A DNA stretch of 64,000 bases from Rouxiella silvae (GCF_002093625.1 NZ_MRWD01000005.1:59446-123445), one strand, 5' to 3'; shown: positions 46,566-61,606, counted from the first letter of the stretch. Notes: generated from the sequence alone by a model not told the origin. Made by a program: numbers and translations.

Positions 46566-47339
46566 ATGGAAAAGCAGACGCAGGAAAATGTAGATTCTTC
46601 AGAAACTACACACTTTGGATTTCGTACCGTAGCCAAAAATAACAAAGCAGAGATGGTCGCTGAAGTCTTTCACTCTGTGGCCGCGAAATATGACCTGATG
46701 AATGACCTGATGTCATTCGGCGTTCATCGTATCTGGAAGCGTTATGCTATCGACTGTAGCGGCGTTCGTCGCGGGCAGCGCGTCCTGGATTTGGCTGGCG
46801 GCACCGGTGACTTAACTGCCAAGTTTTCTCGTCTGGTGGGCGATCAGGGTGAAGTTGTGCTGGCCGATATCAACGATTCCATGCTGAAAATGGGGCGCGA
46901 GAAGCTGCGCAACAGCGGTATTGTTGGCAACGTCAGCTATGTGCAGGCCAATGCCGAAGCGTTGCCTTTCCCTGACAACTATTTCGACTGTATCACTATC
47001 TCATTTGGTCTGCGTAACGTGACCGAAAAAGAGAAAGCGCTGCGTTCAATGTTCCGCGTTTTAAAGCCGGGCGGCCGCCTGCTGGTACTTGAGTTCTCCA
47101 AACCAGTTTTCGCACCGCTGAGCAAAGCCTACGACACCTATTCATTCCATATTCTGCCAAGAATCGGCGAGCTGGTGGCACAAGATGCCGAAAGCTACCG
47201 CTATCTGGCCGAGTCTATCCGTATGCATCCGGATCAGGACACGCTTAAGGGCATGATGTCCGACGCGGGCTTCGAGAACGTGACTTATAACAACCTCACT
47301 GGCGGTATTGTTGCGCTGCACCGAGGTTTCAAGTTCTGA
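46566..47339 (+). CDS. ubiE: Ubiquinone/menaquinone C-methyltransferase UbiE
   Basis: A 257-residue SAM-dependent methyltransferase (E. coli 251), methylating 2-octaprenyl-6-methoxy-1,4-benzoquinol and demethylmenaquinol. Family signatures are [17 protein letters not shown], the SAM motif [12 protein letters not shown] near residue 75 and [11 protein letters not shown] slightly longer polar N-terminus than in E. coli is seen. First gene of ubiE-ubiJ-ubiB; ubiJ starts 13 bp downstream. Confidence 0.97.
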   Translation: MEKQTQENVDSSETTHFGFRTVAKNNKAEMVAEVFHSVAAKYDLMNDLMSFGVHRIWKRYAIDCSGVRRGQRVLDLAGGTGDLTAKFSRLVGDQGEVVLADINDSMLKMGREKLRNSGIVGNVSYVQANAEALPFPDNYFDCITISFGLRNVTEKEKALRSMFRVLKPGGRLLVLEFSKPVFAPLSKAYDTYSFHILPRIGELVAQDAESYRYLAESIRMHPDQDTLKGMMSDAGFENVTYNNLTGGIVALHRGFKF

Positions 47340-47352
47340 TATGGAAATGCCG

Positions 47353-47964
47353 ATGTTGTTAACTCCGTTATTGACTGCTGCCATCGAGACCACCCTTAAT
47401 CAGTTGTTGTTTAAGGAAAGTAGCATGAAGGCCGCGAGGCTACGCCTTGCTGGCAAAGTTTTGCGTATTGAGCTGCAAGAACTGAGTTCACCGCTGACGT
47501 TTATCTTTAATGAACAAAAAGTTGACGTGGTGGGGCAGTGGGAAGGCGAAGCAAATTGCACCGTTATTACACGCCTCTCCACCCTGCGCAAACTGCGCGA
47601 CCGTCAACAGCTGGCCCCACTTATTCGCAGCGGCGATTTAAACGTCGAAGGCGATATTCAGGTGGTGCAGCAGTTTTCTGCGCTGATAGACATGTCCGAA
47701 TGGGAACCTGCGGAGCTGCTGGCCCCCTACATCGGCGATATTGCTGCACAGGGCATCAGCCAGGCAGTGAGTGGTGGATTTCGTTTCCTGACCGCGGGCG
47801 TTAAGAAACATCAGAGTCAGGTTGCACAAGTTATCACCGAAGAGTGGAAACTGGCGCCGGGTGCGCTGGAAGCCGCGTGGTTCACCGATGAAGTTGCCGC
47901 CGTTGAACGTCAGACTCTGGCGCTGGAAGCTCGCTTGAAAAAAATGCTGGAAGGGAACCCATGA
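47353..47964 (+). CDS. ubiJ: Ubiquinone biosynthesis accessory factor UbiJ
   Basis: A 203-residue SCP2-domain protein (E. coli 201) that binds lipid and, with UbiK, organises the aerobic Ubi complex. The SCP2 core is in [29 protein letters not shown] and [12 protein letters not shown]. Of several close ATGs (47341, 47347, 47353) the last is chosen: it aligns with the E. coli start and has GGAA 6 nt upstream. A 4-bp overlap couples it to ubiB. Confidence 0.93.
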   Translation: MLLTPLLTAAIETTLNQLLFKESSMKAARLRLAGKVLRIELQELSSPLTFIFNEQKVDVVGQWEGEANCTVITRLSTLRKLRDRQQLAPLIRSGDLNVEGDIQVVQQFSALIDMSEWEPAELLAPYIGDIAAQGISQAVSGGFRFLTAGVKKHQSQVAQVITEEWKLAPGALEAAWFTDEVAAVERQTLALEARLKKMLEGNP

Positions 47965-49601
47965 CTCCAGGTGAAATGCGTCGCCTGTACCTGATTATTC
48001 GGGTATTTCTCTCCTACGGGCTAGATGAACTCATCCCTAAGATTAAACTGACGCTGCCGTTAAGGTTGGGTCGTTATTTATTCTTTTGGATCCCTTTCCG
48101 CCACAAAGATAAGCCGCTGGGTACCCGGCTGCGTATGGCGCTCGAAGAGCTGGGGCCGGTGTGGATCAAGTTTGGCCAGATGCTGTCAACGCGCCGTGAC
48201 CTTTTTCCGCCCCACGTTGCCGATCAGCTTGCGTTGCTTCAGGACCACGTCGCACCTTTTGACGGTGCGCTGGCTCGCAAGCACATTGAATTGGCCCTTG
48301 GTGGACCGATTGAAACTTGGTTTGATGATTTTGACCAAAACGCACTGGCTTCTGCTTCGATTGCGCAGGTGCATACCGCTACCTTGAAAGAGAACGGCAA
48401 AAAGGTGGTGCTTAAGGTTATACGTCCCGACATCATGCCGATTATTAAGGCCGATACACGCCTGATGGCTCGCCTTGCCGGGTGGTTGCCACTGCTGCTG
48501 CCTGACGGTCGTCGTTTACGTCCCCTGGAAGTGGTCAAAGAGTACGAAAAAACGCTACTTGACGAGCTTAACCTGCTTCGTGAGGCCGCCAACTCGATTC
48601 AACTGCGCAGAAACTTCGAGAACAGCCCAATTCTGTATGTACCTGAAGTCTATTCTGATTACTGCCGTGAGCGTCTGCTAGTGATGGAGCGCATTTACGG
48701 TATTCCTATTTCCGACGTGGCCGCGCTGGAAAAACAGGGTACCAACATGAAGCTCCTGGCCGAGCGCGGCGTGCAGGTATTTTTCACTCAGGTATTCCGT
48801 GACAGCTTTTTCCATGCCGATATGCATCCGGGAAACATTTTTGTTAGCTATGAAACGCCGGAAGACCCTTGCTACATAGCTATAGATTGCGGCATAGTTG
48901 GATCGCTTAACAAAGACGATAAACGTTATCTGGCCGAAAACTTTATAGCCTTCTTCAACCGCGATTACCGCAAAGTTGCAGAGCTGCACGTAGATTCTGG
49001 CTGGGTTCCTCGTGATACCAACGTTGAAGAATTTGAGTTCGCCATCCGCACGGTTTGCGAGCCTATTTTTGAAAAGCCGCTAGCAGAAATCTCTTTCGGT
49101 AACGTATTGTTAAACCTGTTTAATACCGCCAGGCGTTTCAACATGCAGGTGCAGCCTCAGTTAGTGTTGCTGCAGAAAACACTGCTGTACGTTGAGGGCT
49201 TGGGAAGACAGCTCTATCCACAGCTTGACCTCTGGACTACGGCAAAGCCTTTCCTGGAGAGTTGGATCCGCGATCAGGTAGGTTTACCGGCAATGGTTCG
49301 CGCTTTCAAAGAGCGAGCACCTTTCTGGATTGAGAAACTTCCCGAGCTTCCCGAGCTGGTGTACGACAGCTTAAAACAGCATCAACTTTTGCAGTACAAT
49401 ATTGAAAAACTGACTCATCAGTTACAGACGCAGAACGAACGTCAGGGCCAATCCCGATATCTTTTCGGCGTTGGGGCAACATTACTTCTCAGCGGTACAG
49501 TGCTGATGATGGGCAAGGTTGAGGTTTACCCTGTATGGATGATTGCTGCGGGGCTGGTCGCCTGGATTATCGGATGGAAGCGAACCAGAAAGACCGAATA
49601 G
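47961..49601 (+). CDS. ubiB: Ubiquinone biosynthesis ATPase/kinase-like protein UbiB
   Basis: A 546-residue UbiB/COQ8/ADCK-family protein, the E. coli length. The family-specific KxGQ motif ([17 protein letters not shown]), the [13 protein letters not shown] loop that replaces the usual P-loop, [11 protein letters not shown] and the catalytic [10 protein letters not shown] and IDCGIVG motifs are present. Two C-terminal membrane helices (about 498-543) anchor it. It supports ubiquinone synthesis, probably through ATP-driven extraction of lipid intermediates. Confidence 0.97.
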   Translation: MTPGEMRRLYLIIRVFLSYGLDELIPKIKLTLPLRLGRYLFFWIPFRHKDKPLGTRLRMALEELGPVWIKFGQMLSTRRDLFPPHVADQLALLQDHVAPFDGALARKHIELALGGPIETWFDDFDQNALASASIAQVHTATLKENGKKVVLKVIRPDIMPIIKADTRLMARLAGWLPLLLPDGRRLRPLEVVKEYEKTLLDELNLLREAANSIQLRRNFENSPILYVPEVYSDYCRERLLVMERIYGIPISDVAALEKQGTNMKLLAERGVQVFFTQVFRDSFFHADMHPGNIFVSYETPEDPCYIAIDCGIVGSLNKDDKRYLAENFIAFFNRDYRKVAELHVDSGWVPRDTNVEEFEFAIRTVCEPIFEKPLAEISFGNVLLNLFNTARRFNMQVQPQLVLLQKTLLYVEGLGRQLYPQLDLWTTAKPFLESWIRDQVGLPAMVRAFKERAPFWIEKLPELPELVYDSLKQHQLLQYNIEKLTHQLQTQNERQGQSRYLFGVGATLLLSGTVLMMGKVEVYPVWMIAAGLVAWIIGWKRTRKTE

Positions 49602-49679
49602 GCCGATAAAACTTAAAATTGAAGTTATGCGTCGTTTATACGACAGTCATTAAATTATTATTATGTTGAGGTGAATACC

Positions 49680-49949
49680 ATGGGTGCATTTAGCATTACG
49701 CATTGGCTGGTCATCGCGGTTATCGTAGTTCTGTTGTTCGGTACTAAAAAATTACGAGGCCTCGGTAGCGATCTTGGCGCTTCAATCAAGGGCTTTAAAA
49801 AAGCCATGAACGAAGATGATACTTCCAAGGCGCACAAAGAAACTGAAACAACCGGGTCTGATGCAGATTTTTCGGCCAAGTCTATCAATGGCACCAAGCC
49901 GGAAGTAAAAGCAGAAGAAACTAAGAGTCAAAACAAAGAGCAGGTATAA
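49680..49949 (+). CDS. tatA: Sec-independent translocase subunit TatA
   Basis: An 89-residue protein (E. coli TatA 89) with one membrane helix ([18 protein letters not shown]), the FGTKKLR hinge, an amphipathic helix ([15 protein letters not shown]) and an acidic tail. It multimerises to form the twin-arginine translocation pore. GAGG lies 8 nt before ATG 49680; an ATG three codons earlier is less likely. First gene of tatABC, 78 bp after ubiB. Confidence 0.95.
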   Translation: MGAFSITHWLVIAVIVVLLFGTKKLRGLGSDLGASIKGFKKAMNEDDTSKAHKETETTGSDADFSAKSINGTKPEVKAEETKSQNKEQV

Positions 49950-49952
49950 GCC

Positions 49953-50507
49953 GTGTTCGACATTGGATTTAGTGAACTGTTGCTGGTATTCGTTATTGGT
50001 TTGGTTGTGCTTGGACCAGAGCGTTTACCCGTTGCGGTAAGAACTGTTGCGGGCTGGATCCGTACACTACGATCGATGGCAGCATCCGTACAAAATGAGC
50101 TGAATCAAGAGTTAAAACTGCAAGAGTTGCAGGATAGCCTGAAGAAAGCCGAAGAAGCCGGTTTAAAGAATCTATCGCCGGAAATTAAATCGTCGATTGA
50201 CGATTTGAAAGAAGCGGCGTCATCGATGAAGCGCTCAATTCATGAGAACCTCAGCCCGGCTGACCAGGCCGTGGCCGATGCCACAGAGGGAAATACCATT
50301 CATAATCCTGTGCTCAGGGATGCCGAAGCGCATCATGATGAAGGTATTTCACCCGCTGCTGCGGAGCATGTCGCGGATTCACCGGCTGTTGCACCGGTGG
50401 TAGAACAGGTTGTTCCGCCAAAGGCTGCGATAGACTACGTGGTTCAACCGAAAGTCGCGCCAACGGTACAGTCGGCCCCTTCTTCACAACCAACGGGTGA
50501 ACGCTAA
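49953..50507 (+). CDS. tatB: Sec-independent translocase subunit TatB
   Basis: A 184-residue protein (E. coli 171). The N-terminal helix [31 protein letters not shown] is followed by an amphipathic region and a proline/alanine-rich tail, which accounts for the extra length. It binds TatC to form the twin-arginine signal receptor. Starts with GTG 3 bp after tatA. Confidence 0.96.
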   Translation: MFDIGFSELLLVFVIGLVVLGPERLPVAVRTVAGWIRTLRSMAASVQNELNQELKLQELQDSLKKAEEAGLKNLSPEIKSSIDDLKEAASSMKRSIHENLSPADQAVADATEGNTIHNPVLRDAEAHHDEGISPAAAEHVADSPAVAPVVEQVVPPKAAIDYVVQPKVAPTVQSAPSSQPTGER

Positions 50508-50509
50508 AC

Positions 50510-51280
50510 ATGGCAGTTGAAGATACACAACCGCTTATCAGCCATCTGATAGAACTGCGTAAGCGCCTGCTAAATTCCATTATTTGCGTGATTGTGGTGT
50601 TTTTGGCACTGGTTTATTTTGCCAATGATATTTACTACCTGGTCTCTGCACCGCTTATCAAAGTCATGCCACTGGGCGCGAGCATGATAGCAACAGACGT
50701 TGCTTCACCGTTCTTCACACCAATTAAGCTGACGATGATCGTTTCGGTGTTTGTCTCGGCTCCGTTTATCCTTTATCAGGTGTGGGGCTTTGTGGCACCT
50801 GCGCTGTATAAGCATGAACGTCGTCTGATGATGCCGCTGCTGTTTTCAAGCTCCGCACTGTTCTACCTCGGCATGGCGTTTGCGTACTTCTTGGTGTTTC
50901 CGTTGGCCTTTGCCTTCTTTGCAAAAACGGCACCGGCTGGCGTAGAGATTGCGACGGATATTAACAAATATCTCGATTTCGTCATGACCATTTTTATGGC
51001 ATTCGGCGTATCGTTTGAAGTCCCGATAGCCATTATTCTTCTGTGCTGGACTGGCGTAACCACGCCTGAAGATTTACGCAAGAAACGTCCTTATGTTCTG
51101 GTCGGGGCTTTCGTCGTCGCCATGCTGCTGACGCCACCTGATGTTTTCTCACAGACGTTGTTGGCTATTCCAATGTACATCTTGTTTGAAATTGGCGTGT
51201 TCTGCGCCCGTTATTATGTAGGTAAAAGACGCCGTGGCGATGAAGATGACGATGTGGACAGCGAGTCCGATGCTTCTTAA
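50510..51280 (+). CDS. tatC: Sec-independent translocase subunit TatC
   Basis: A 256-residue polytopic protein (E. coli 258) with six helices, the receptor for twin-arginine signal peptides. The N-terminal [15 protein letters not shown] with the signal-binding glutamate region and the [23 protein letters not shown] loop are intact. It starts 2 bp after tatB and ends before a terminator, so tatD is outside this transcript. Confidence 0.96.
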   Translation: MAVEDTQPLISHLIELRKRLLNSIICVIVVFLALVYFANDIYYLVSAPLIKVMPLGASMIATDVASPFFTPIKLTMIVSVFVSAPFILYQVWGFVAPALYKHERRLMMPLLFSSSALFYLGMAFAYFLVFPLAFAFFAKTAPAGVEIATDINKYLDFVMTIFMAFGVSFEVPIAIILLCWTGVTTPEDLRKKRPYVLVGAFVVAMLLTPPDVFSQTLLAIPMYILFEIGVFCARYYVGKRRRGDEDDDVDSESDAS

Positions 51281-51301
51281 GCGCTAGCTTGCAGATTAAT
51301 T

Positions 51302-51328
51302 AACCGCCCAATTGGGCGGTTTCTGTTT
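51302..51328 (+). terminator. Terminator between tatC and tatD
   Basis: AACCGCCC/GGGCGGTT stem with an AATT loop (51302-51321), followed by TCTGTTTT. Confidence 0.85.
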
Positions 51329-51340
51329 TGAGAGGATGTG

Positions 51341-52126
51341 ATGTTTGAGATTGGCCTGAATTTAACCAGCAATCAGTTTGATAAAGACCGCGCCGACGTG
51401 GTTGAGCGCGCAAAAATCGCTGGGCTAACGGGGATGCTGATAACCGGCACTTCGCTTGAAGAAAGCCATCAGGCGCAGACGTTGGCCGCTCAGTACCCTG
51501 ATTTTTGTTGGTCAACGGCGGGCGTTCATCCTCATCAGGCCAGTACCTGGAGTGATAACGTGGAGCAGCAGTTACGACAGTTAGCGAGTCATGCTCAGGT
51601 TGTCGCTATCGGCGAATGCGGACTGGATTTTAACCGTAACTTCTCTACGCCAGCCGATCAAGAAAAGGCGTTCACCGCTCAGCTTAGCCTGGCCGCCGAG
51701 CTGAAGATGCCGGTGTTTTTGCACTGTCGCGATGCACATCCACGTTTTACACAATTGCTGGAACCCTGGTTAACGCACCTGCCGGGTGCGGTAGTGCACT
51801 GTTTTACCGGCAGTCGGCATGAGCTGGAGCATTATCTCGCCTTAGGGCTGTCAATCGGCATTACAGGCTGGGTGTGCGATGAGCGGCGTGGGCTTGAGCT
51901 TCGCGAAATGCTGCCGTTAATCCCGCGTGATAAACTGTTGCTGGAAACGGACGCGCCTTATTTGCTGCCTCGAGATATGGAAAACAAGCCTAAAAACCGA
52001 CGCAACGAGCCGTGCTTCCTGCCCCACATTGTTAATCAGGTCGCGCATTGGCGTGAAAAAGGGGAGACCCCAGAAGCATTGGCACAGATAACCGACGACA
52101 ATGCGCGCCGGTTGTTCAGACTGTAG
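51341..52126 (+). CDS. tatD: 3'-5' DNA/RNA exonuclease TatD
   Basis: A 261-residue metal-dependent TIM-barrel nuclease (E. coli 260). Metal ligands are visible in [34 protein letters not shown] and [10 protein letters not shown]. It acts on DNA and RNA 3' ends in oxidative damage repair and RNA quality control and is not part of the Tat export machine. The N-terminal hydrophobic metal motif reads [19 protein letters not shown] precedes the ATG. It is convergent with rfaH. Confidence 0.95.
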   Translation: MFEIGLNLTSNQFDKDRADVVERAKIAGLTGMLITGTSLEESHQAQTLAAQYPDFCWSTAGVHPHQASTWSDNVEQQLRQLASHAQVVAIGECGLDFNRNFSTPADQEKAFTAQLSLAAELKMPVFLHCRDAHPRFTQLLEPWLTHLPGAVVHCFTGSRHELEHYLALGLSIGITGWVCDERRGLELREMLPLIPRDKLLLETDAPYLLPRDMENKPKNRRNEPCFLPHIVNQVAHWREKGETPEALAQITDDNARRLFRL

Positions 52127-52142
52127 AAAGGGAGTCGAGGGG

Positions 52143-52631
52143 TTAGAGCTTTTGGAATTCGGTGTTGCTTAAACTTTGTTTGACCTGTTTGTTGAGCAGG
52201 TTTAGCAGCAGGTGTGAACGTCGCTCGCCGTCAGGCTCGGTATAAATAGCCTGTAGCCCCTCAAATACACCTTCCGTGATTAACACGCGGTCACCCTCGT
52301 GCGGCGTTTCAGGGTCGCGAACATCGATAGGCGGTTGCGTTACCAGCTGCTCGATAACTTTGGGATTGACCGTGGCAAGCTGGTGTCCAAAACGGACAAA
52401 GTGGCTAACACCGCGGGTTGCGCTGATGGTGGTGGTATGAACCTTTTCAGGATCAAAGGCGATGAACATATAGTTCGGAAACAAAGGCTCGTCTGCCATG
52501 GTTCGACGACCGCGCACGATTTTCTCTAACTTGATCGTCGGCACCAAACATTGAACGTGCTGACGCTCAAGGTGTTCTTGGGCACGAATATGTTGACCCC
52601 GTTTGCAATACAGTAAGTACCAGCTTTCCAT
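52143..52631 (-). CDS. rfaH: Transcription antiterminator RfaH
   Basis: A 162-residue NusG paralogue, the E. coli length. It is recruited at ops sites to reduce pausing and Rho termination in long LPS, capsule and conjugation operons. The NGN domain is [21 protein letters not shown]...[16 protein letters not shown]; the C-terminal domain that refolds from helices to a KOW-type barrel is [41 protein letters not shown] precedes the start. Convergent with tatD, 16 bp apart. Confidence 0.96.
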   Translation of the reverse strand: MESWYLLYCKRGQHIRAQEHLERQHVQCLVPTIKLEKIVRGRRTMADEPLFPNYMFIAFDPEKVHTTTISATRGVSHFVRFGHQLATVNPKVIEQLVTQPPIDVRDPETPHEGDRVLITEGVFEGLQAIYTEPDGERRSHLLLNLLNKQVKQSLSNTEFQKL

Positions 52632-52833
52632 TTATCGTTTTCCTCGTGACTAACAGATTGAGAATAACAAAAGCTTTAAGGGATAAATAGCCGCGCGTGC
52701 AGCACAGCCTCTACAGGAATGGTAACATCTAAGCTGATAACAATTTTGCGGTTTATTCACTGACTATCCGTTTAATCGCGATCCGCCGATTCAATGACGA
52801 ACTTCCGGTCTGATAATTTTTTGGAGAAACGTA

Positions 52834-53559
52834 ATGGAGTTGTTCTTACTCAGTAACGGCAAACTTTCAGGCGACAGCCAGCCACTCGGTTATGCCCATG
52901 AGCAGATTAAAGCGATGTTCAGCGCGCGCAATATCACTTCCGCAGTGTTAATCCCCTACGCATTGATTCGTACCGATTGGGATGCCAAAGCGCTGGAGCT
53001 GGAAGATGCGCTGGGCATTAAAGTGGGCAGTATTCATCATGCTGGCGTACCTTCTGAGGCTATCGAGCAGGCGCAGTGTATTCTGGTCAGCGGTGGCAAT
53101 ACTTGGATGCTAAACCAAATGCTGCATGAAAAAGGACTGATTGTACCGGTACAGCGCGCAGTACGTGAGCGCGAAGTGCCCTATATCGGTTGGAGCGCGG
53201 GTTGTAACGTGGCCACGCCTAGTATTCGCACCACCAATGACATGCCGGTTCGCAACTCGGTGGTACTGCCTGCACTGGGCCTGTTTCCGGTGCAGATTAA
53301 CCCTCATTACATTGATGCACACATCAGCGGACACATGGGTGAGACGCGCGATGAACGTATTGCCGAATTTTGCGCGGTGAATCCGAGTGAGTCAGTGGTT
53401 GCGCTGCGTGAAGGCAGTATGCTGCACGTTTCGGGCAATAAATTGAGCTACTACAGCGCCAAAGGTGAAGGCTTTAAAGTCTTCCGTCATGGCCTCGAGA
53501 CGCAGGAATATCAAGACACGCGAGCACTTTCTGGTCTTGTACCCTTCCAATGCATTTAA
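52834..53559 (+). CDS. pepE: Dipeptidase E (alpha-aspartyl dipeptidase) PepE
   Basis: A 241-residue peptidase of family S51 (E. coli PepE 229), hydrolysing dipeptides with N-terminal aspartate. The nucleophile is S121 in GWSAGCN, with H158 (INPHY) and D136 (TTNDMP) in the known triad places. A 12-residue longer C-terminus is seen. It is divergent from rfaH (202 bp) and 145 bp before ubiD. In E. coli pepE is elsewhere, so this is a lineage-specific position. Confidence 0.9.
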   Translation: MELFLLSNGKLSGDSQPLGYAHEQIKAMFSARNITSAVLIPYALIRTDWDAKALELEDALGIKVGSIHHAGVPSEAIEQAQCILVSGGNTWMLNQMLHEKGLIVPVQRAVREREVPYIGWSAGCNVATPSIRTTNDMPVRNSVVLPALGLFPVQINPHYIDAHISGHMGETRDERIAEFCAVNPSESVVALREGSMLHVSGNKLSYYSAKGEGFKVFRHGLETQEYQDTRALSGLVPFQCI

Positions 53560-53704
53560 TAGATTGATAAGCCACATGGGCTGTCGATTATCCTTTAGGT
53601 TGCCTATTTTTGGTTCATTAATTTTGAAAAATGCAGCCACAGCGCCCGACAGGCTTTATACTGCCCTCTAAATTTGGTGATAAAACTTTAATGACGTGCC
53701 TCGT

Positions 53705-55222
53705 ATGAAATATCGTGACCTGCGTGACTTCCTGGCTTTGCTTGAAAAGCAGGGTGATCTGAAACGTATCACCCAGCAAGTTGATCCTTACCTCGAAATG
53801 ACCGAAATCGCCGATCGCACCCTGCGTGCCGGTGGTCCTGCGCTGCTGTTTGAGAATCCAAAAGGCTATGACATGCCGGTGCTGTGCAATTTATTCGGCA
53901 CCCCAGAGCGCGTTGCGAAAGGTATGGGTCAGGACGACGTCAGCGCACTGCGCGAAGTGGGCGAATTGCTGGCTTTTCTTAAAGAGCCTGAGCCACCGCG
54001 TGGGTTCCGCGATTTTTACGACAAAATGCCCAAGTTCAAGCAAGTGCTGAACATGCCGACCAAGCGCCTCAGTTCTGCGCCTTGTCAGGAACAGATTTGG
54101 GAAGGGGATGACGTCGATTTAGGCCGTATTCCGGTGATGCACTGCTGGCCGGAAGATGCGGCACCACTGATCACCTGGGGGCTGACGGTCACCCGTGGGC
54201 CGCACAAAGTGCGTCAGAATCTGGGCATTTATCGTCAGCAAGTATTAGGCAGAAATAAGCTGATTATGCGCTGGTTGTCGCACCGTGGCGGCGCGCTGGA
54301 CTTTCAAGAGTGGTGCCAGCAGAACCCCGGTAAGCGTTTCCCGGTTTCTGTTGCGCTAGGCGCCGACCCAGCCACCATTTTGGGAGCCGTGACACCTGTG
54401 CCTGACACGCTTTCCGAATATGCTTTTGCCGGCCTGCTGCGCGGCAATAAAACGGAAGTGGTCAAATGTATTTCCAATGACCTTGAGGTTCCCGCCAGCG
54501 CAGAAATTGTGCTTGAAGGCTATATCGAGCCGGGTGAAATGGCACCGGAAGGCCCCTACGGCGACCACACGGGCTACTATAATGAAATAGACAGCTTCCC
54601 GGTGTTTACCGTTACGCATATTACCCAGCGTAAAGATGCTATCTATCATTCAACCTTTACCGGTCGCCCACCGGATGAGCCGGCAGTATTGGGACTGGCG
54701 TTGAACGAAGTTTTTGTGCCCATTTTGAAAAAACAGTTCCCAGAAATCGTCGATTTTTATCTGCCGCCGGAGGGTTGCTCTTACCGTTTGGCCGTCGTTA
54801 CCATGAAAAAGCAGTATGCCGGACACGCCAAGCGCGTAATGATGGGCGTTTGGTCTTTCCTGCGACAGTTTATGTACACCAAGTTTGTTATTGTGTGTGA
54901 TGACGATATTAACGCGCGCGACTGGAAAGACGTTATCTGGGCGATTACGACCCGAATGGATCCGGCTCGTGACACGGTTCTGGTTGAAAACACGCCGATC
55001 GACTATCTTGATTTTGCCTCACCGGTTTCTGGACTGGGTTCCAAAATGGGGATGGATGCGACCAATAAATGGCCGGGTGAAACTCAGCGAGAATGGGGAC
55101 GGCCGATTGTCATGGATCCAAAAGTTCGTGACCGCGTTGATACTATGTGGGACGAGCTGGGCATTTTTGACGATAAAAAATTTAGTGATATCAAGTTTGG
55201 CGACGGAAAGCCGACCAAATAA
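53705..55222 (+). CDS. ubiD: 3-octaprenyl-4-hydroxybenzoate decarboxylase UbiD
   Basis: A 505-residue prenylated-FMN-dependent decarboxylase (E. coli 497), removing the carboxyl group from the ubiquinone precursor; it needs the UbiX product as cofactor. Conserved stretches are [61 protein letters not shown] and [22 protein letters not shown]. The start at MKYRDLRDF matches relatives; a GTG three codons upstream is possible, and neither has a strong ribosome binding site. fre follows at 109 bp. Confidence 0.96.
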   Translation: MKYRDLRDFLALLEKQGDLKRITQQVDPYLEMTEIADRTLRAGGPALLFENPKGYDMPVLCNLFGTPERVAKGMGQDDVSALREVGELLAFLKEPEPPRGFRDFYDKMPKFKQVLNMPTKRLSSAPCQEQIWEGDDVDLGRIPVMHCWPEDAAPLITWGLTVTRGPHKVRQNLGIYRQQVLGRNKLIMRWLSHRGGALDFQEWCQQNPGKRFPVSVALGADPATILGAVTPVPDTLSEYAFAGLLRGNKTEVVKCISNDLEVPASAEIVLEGYIEPGEMAPEGPYGDHTGYYNEIDSFPVFTVTHITQRKDAIYHSTFTGRPPDEPAVLGLALNEVFVPILKKQFPEIVDFYLPPEGCSYRLAVVTMKKQYAGHAKRVMMGVWSFLRQFMYTKFVIVCDDDINARDWKDVIWAITTRMDPARDTVLVENTPIDYLDFASPVSGLGSKMGMDATNKWPGETQREWGRPIVMDPKVRDRVDTMWDELGIFDDKKFSDIKFGDGKPTK

Positions 55223-55331
55223 CGGCTACAGTGTGCACAATAACTATTCATAGACTGGCAAACGGGGCACGAGCCTGGCGCGACGCAGCGTTTGCCATCA
55301 ATGTAGATCTGATGACCCTCAGAGGGAACGC

Positions 55332-56033
55332 ATGACAATAATGAGCTGTAAAGTGTCCTCAGTTGAGGCCATAACCGACACCGTATATCGGGTTCGCCTG
55401 CAACCTGAATCACCTTTTTCATTTCGTGCCGGTCAATATCTGATGGTGGTAATGGACGAGCGCGACAAGCGCCCGTTCTCGATAGCCTCCGTGCCTTCAG
55501 AAAAAGGCTATCTGGAGCTGCACATCGGTGCCTCCGAAATGAATCTGTATGCGATGGCCGTTATGGACCGCATTCTAAAAGAGCAAACCATTAACGTCGA
55601 TTTACCGCACGGGGAAGCCTGGCTGCGCGAAGAGGGTGACCGTCCTCTGGTGTTGATCGCGGGTGGGACGGGGTTCTCCTACGTACGTTCAATTTTAGTG
55701 GCAGAGCTGGCGCAGCATCCGGAACGCGATATTTCAATCTATTGGGGCGGCCGTGAGCTGAAGCACCTGTATGATTTGGGTGAACTCGAAGCGCTGAGTG
55801 TGGTGCATCCAAATCTGAAAGTTATTCCGGTGGTAGAGCAGACGGAAGAAGGCTGGCAGGGCAGAAGTGGTAACGTACTGAGTGCGGTGTTGCAAGATTT
55901 TGAATCTCTGAGCGAACACGATATCTATATCGCCGGTCGTTTTGAGATGGCAAAAGTCGCTCGCGAGCGCTTTTGTGCCGAACGCGGCGCACTTGAAGAC
56001 CGCATGTTTGGCGACGCCTTTGCCTTTATCTGA
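55332..56033 (+). CDS. fre: NAD(P)H-flavin reductase Fre
   Basis: A 233-residue enzyme, the E. coli length, reducing free flavins with NAD(P)H. The flavin site is RPFSIAS and the nicotinamide site is [14 protein letters not shown]; the C-terminal [15 protein letters not shown]...[10 protein letters not shown] is typical. It follows ubiD on the same strand. E. coli shares this order. A terminator separates it from the convergent fadA. Confidence 0.96.
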   Translation: MTIMSCKVSSVEAITDTVYRVRLQPESPFSFRAGQYLMVVMDERDKRPFSIASVPSEKGYLELHIGASEMNLYAMAVMDRILKEQTINVDLPHGEAWLREEGDRPLVLIAGGTGFSYVRSILVAELAQHPERDISIYWGGRELKHLYDLGELEALSVVHPNLKVIPVVEQTEEGWQGRSGNVLSAVLQDFESLSEHDIYIAGRFEMAKVARERFCAERGALEDRMFGDAFAFI

Positions 56034-56050
56034 TTATTCTATAATCACTA

Positions 56051-56080
56051 AAAATCCCGCCCACTGACAGGGGCGGGAAG
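56051..56080 (-). terminator. Terminator of fadBA (also between fre and fadA)
   Basis: Stem TCCCGCCC (56055-56062) with GGGCGGGA (56071-56078). On the minus strand it is followed by TTTTTAG, so it ends the fadBA transcript; it may also stop fre transcription from the other side. Confidence 0.88.
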
Positions 56081-56101
56081 CTTGACATCAAATCCTTTCA
56101 A

Positions 56102-59466
<3,365 letters not shown>

Positions 59467-59492
59467 GTGTCTCTCCTGAATCATCGGGGATG

Positions 59493-59509
59493 ATCTGGTA
59501 TGACCAGAT
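59493..59509 (-). promoter_or_regulatory. FadR operator of fadBA
   Basis: ATCTGGTATGACCAGAT is a 17-bp palindrome that differs by one central base from the FadR site I recall for E. coli fadB (ATCTGGTACGACCAGAT). It lies 27 bp upstream of the fadB ATG. FadR should repress here until long-chain acyl-CoA binds it. Confidence 0.88.
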
Positions 59510-59666
59510 GAATGGAGTGTGGTTTTGATGTTAATGAAATGCAAATAGACTGATTGATATTTGCAGGCAAGATCACAAAGAGCACGGGGCTACGGCGTGC
59601 GCCCTGCTGTGATAAGATGCGGCATCGTTTTGCATTTATCGTATGAATCCAGTAAAGGACAGGTCG

Positions 59667-60998
59667 ATGGAATCTCTCTCTACGCTTTATAAAGAACATA
59701 TCGCCGTTTTACAGGCACGTGCGCTGGAAATACTGCAACGCAATCAACTTGATGCCCTGCTTATTCACTCCGGTGAGTTGCAGATCACTTTTCTTGATGA
59801 TTACAGCTATCCCTTTAAGGTCAATCCGCAGTTTAAAGCGTGGGTGCCGGTGACACAGGTACCTAACTGCTGGCTGTGGGTGGACGGTGTGAATACGCCG
59901 AAGTTGTGGTTTTACTCGCCGGTCGACTACTGGCACAGCGTCGAACCGCTGCCTGATTCCTTCTGGACCAAAGACGTTCAGGTGCTGCCGCTGTCAAAGC
60001 CGGATGATATTAAAAGCCAACTGCCAGCAGATTTATCGCGGGTGGCTTACATAGGTTACAACAAAGACCGTGCGTTAGATCTGGGCATCTCTGCTGACCA
60101 TCTCAATCCGCAGCGCGTGCTCGACTACTTGCATTATCATCGCGCCTATAAAACTGACTATGAAGTGGCCTGCATGCGTGGCGCACAAAAGCTGGCGGTG
60201 AGCGGCCATCGCGCGGCGCATGAAGCCTTTTTGTCGGGGATGAGCGAATTCGACATCAGCATGGCGTATTTGAGCGCCACTGGGCATCGTGAAACCGAAG
60301 TCCCTTATGGCAATATCGTAGCGTTAAACGAGCACGCCTCGGTGTTGCATTACACTACGCTACAGCAGCAGCCACCGGCAGAAATGCGCAGCTTCCTGCT
60401 TGATGCTGGCGCTGAATACAACGGTTACGCCGCCGACCTTACTCGCACCTATGCAGCAAAAAGTGACAGCGATTTTTCGGCGCTGATCAAAGATCTTAAT
60501 ACCGAGCAACTGGCACTTATCGACTCCATTAAGCCTGGCGTTCGCTACACTGATTATCATGTTCAGATGCATCACCGCATTGCGCGAATTCTCAAAGCAC
60601 ATCGGTTGGTGGTTGATATAAGCGAAGAGGCCATGGTGGAACAAGACCTCACCGGACCTTTCTTGCCGCACGGGCTTGGGCATCCGTTGGGTCTGCAAGT
60701 GCACGACGTGGGCGGCTTTATGCAGGATGAAACCGGCACGCATTTGGCCGCGCCGTCGAAGTATCCTTATCTGCGCTGCACCCGCATCGTTCAGCCGGGC
60801 ATGGTATTGACTATCGAACCTGGCCTGTACTTTATCGAGTCGCTATTGGCGCCTTGGCGTGATGGCAAGTTCAGTAAGCACTTTGCCTGGGATAAAATCG
60901 AAGCCATGAAGCCGTATGGTGGCATCCGCATCGAAGACAATATTGTTATCCACGATAATCGTATTGAAAATATGACCCGTGACCTGAAACTGGCGTGA
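59667..60998 (+). CDS. pepQ: Xaa-Pro dipeptidase PepQ
   Basis: A 443-residue pita-bread-fold metallopeptidase, the E. coli length, cleaving Xaa-Pro dipeptides. Metal ligands are visible in [19 protein letters not shown] (two Asp), [16 protein letters not shown] (His), TIEPGLYFI (Glu) and IRIEDN (Glu). AAAGGA lies before ATG 59667. It is divergent from fadB and overlaps yigZ by one base (TGATG). Confidence 0.96.
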   Translation: MESLSTLYKEHIAVLQARALEILQRNQLDALLIHSGELQITFLDDYSYPFKVNPQFKAWVPVTQVPNCWLWVDGVNTPKLWFYSPVDYWHSVEPLPDSFWTKDVQVLPLSKPDDIKSQLPADLSRVAYIGYNKDRALDLGISADHLNPQRVLDYLHYHRAYKTDYEVACMRGAQKLAVSGHRAAHEAFLSGMSEFDISMAYLSATGHRETEVPYGNIVALNEHASVLHYTTLQQQPPAEMRSFLLDAGAEYNGYAADLTRTYAAKSDSDFSALIKDLNTEQLALIDSIKPGVRYTDYHVQMHHRIARILKAHRLVVDISEEAMVEQDLTGPFLPHGLGHPLGLQVHDVGGFMQDETGTHLAAPSKYPYLRCTRIVQPGMVLTIEPGLYFIESLLAPWRDGKFSKHFAWDKIEAMKPYGGIRIEDNIVIHDNRIENMTRDLKLA

Positions 60999-61606
60999 TG
61001 CAGCCTTATCCTGTTCCTGCGCAGTCTATCGAGATTAGCGAAGAGATAAAAAAGAGTCGTTTTATCACCCTGCTGGAGCCAACGGCAGGGGTTGAGGCGG
61101 CGAAAGCTTTTATCCTGCGGGTCAAAAATCTGCATCCGTCTGCGCGTCATCACTGCTGGGCTTTTGTCGCCGGGCCACCCAATGACTCTCAGCAGTTGGG
61201 ATTCTCGGACGACGGCGAGCCAGCGGGTACGGCGGGAAAACCGATTCTCGGGCAGTTGATGGGCAGTGGAGTTGGCGAGATAACCGCCGTGGTCGTGCGC
61301 TATTACGGCGGCATAAAGTTAGGCACCGGTGGGTTGGTCCGCGCCTACGGTAACGGCGTTCAGCTGGCATTGGCACAGTTGAACGTTATAGAAAAGGTGC
61401 CGCAGGCCGAATTTCTGCTGCAGTGCGACTATGCACAAATATCGATGATTGAAACGCTATTGCAGCAGGTCGGTGGCAGCATTGTGGAAAGTGAATACGG
61501 CGCAGCGGTGGATTTACGTCTGACGTTGCCGGCCTACGATGCGGCAGAAATCACGAACCGACTGTTTAATCTCAGTCGGGGTTCGCTGGTTCTGCAGCCT
61601 GTTTGA
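60998..61606 (+). CDS. yigZ: IMPACT/UPF0029 family protein YigZ
   Basis: A 202-residue protein (E. coli 204) with an N-terminal IMPACT domain (EISEEIKKSRFITLL...GFSDDGEPAGTAGKPILGQLMGSGVGEITAVVVRYYGGIKLGTGGLVRAYG) and a C-terminal ferredoxin-like domain. Function is not settled; the eukaryotic relative regulates translation. The stop-start overlap TGATG couples it to pepQ. Confidence 0.93.
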   Translation: MQPYPVPAQSIEISEEIKKSRFITLLEPTAGVEAAKAFILRVKNLHPSARHHCWAFVAGPPNDSQQLGFSDDGEPAGTAGKPILGQLMGSGVGEITAVVVRYYGGIKLGTGGLVRAYGNGVQLALAQLNVIEKVPQAEFLLQCDYAQISMIETLLQQVGGSIVESEYGAAVDLRLTLPAYDAAEITNRLFNLSRGSLVLQPV

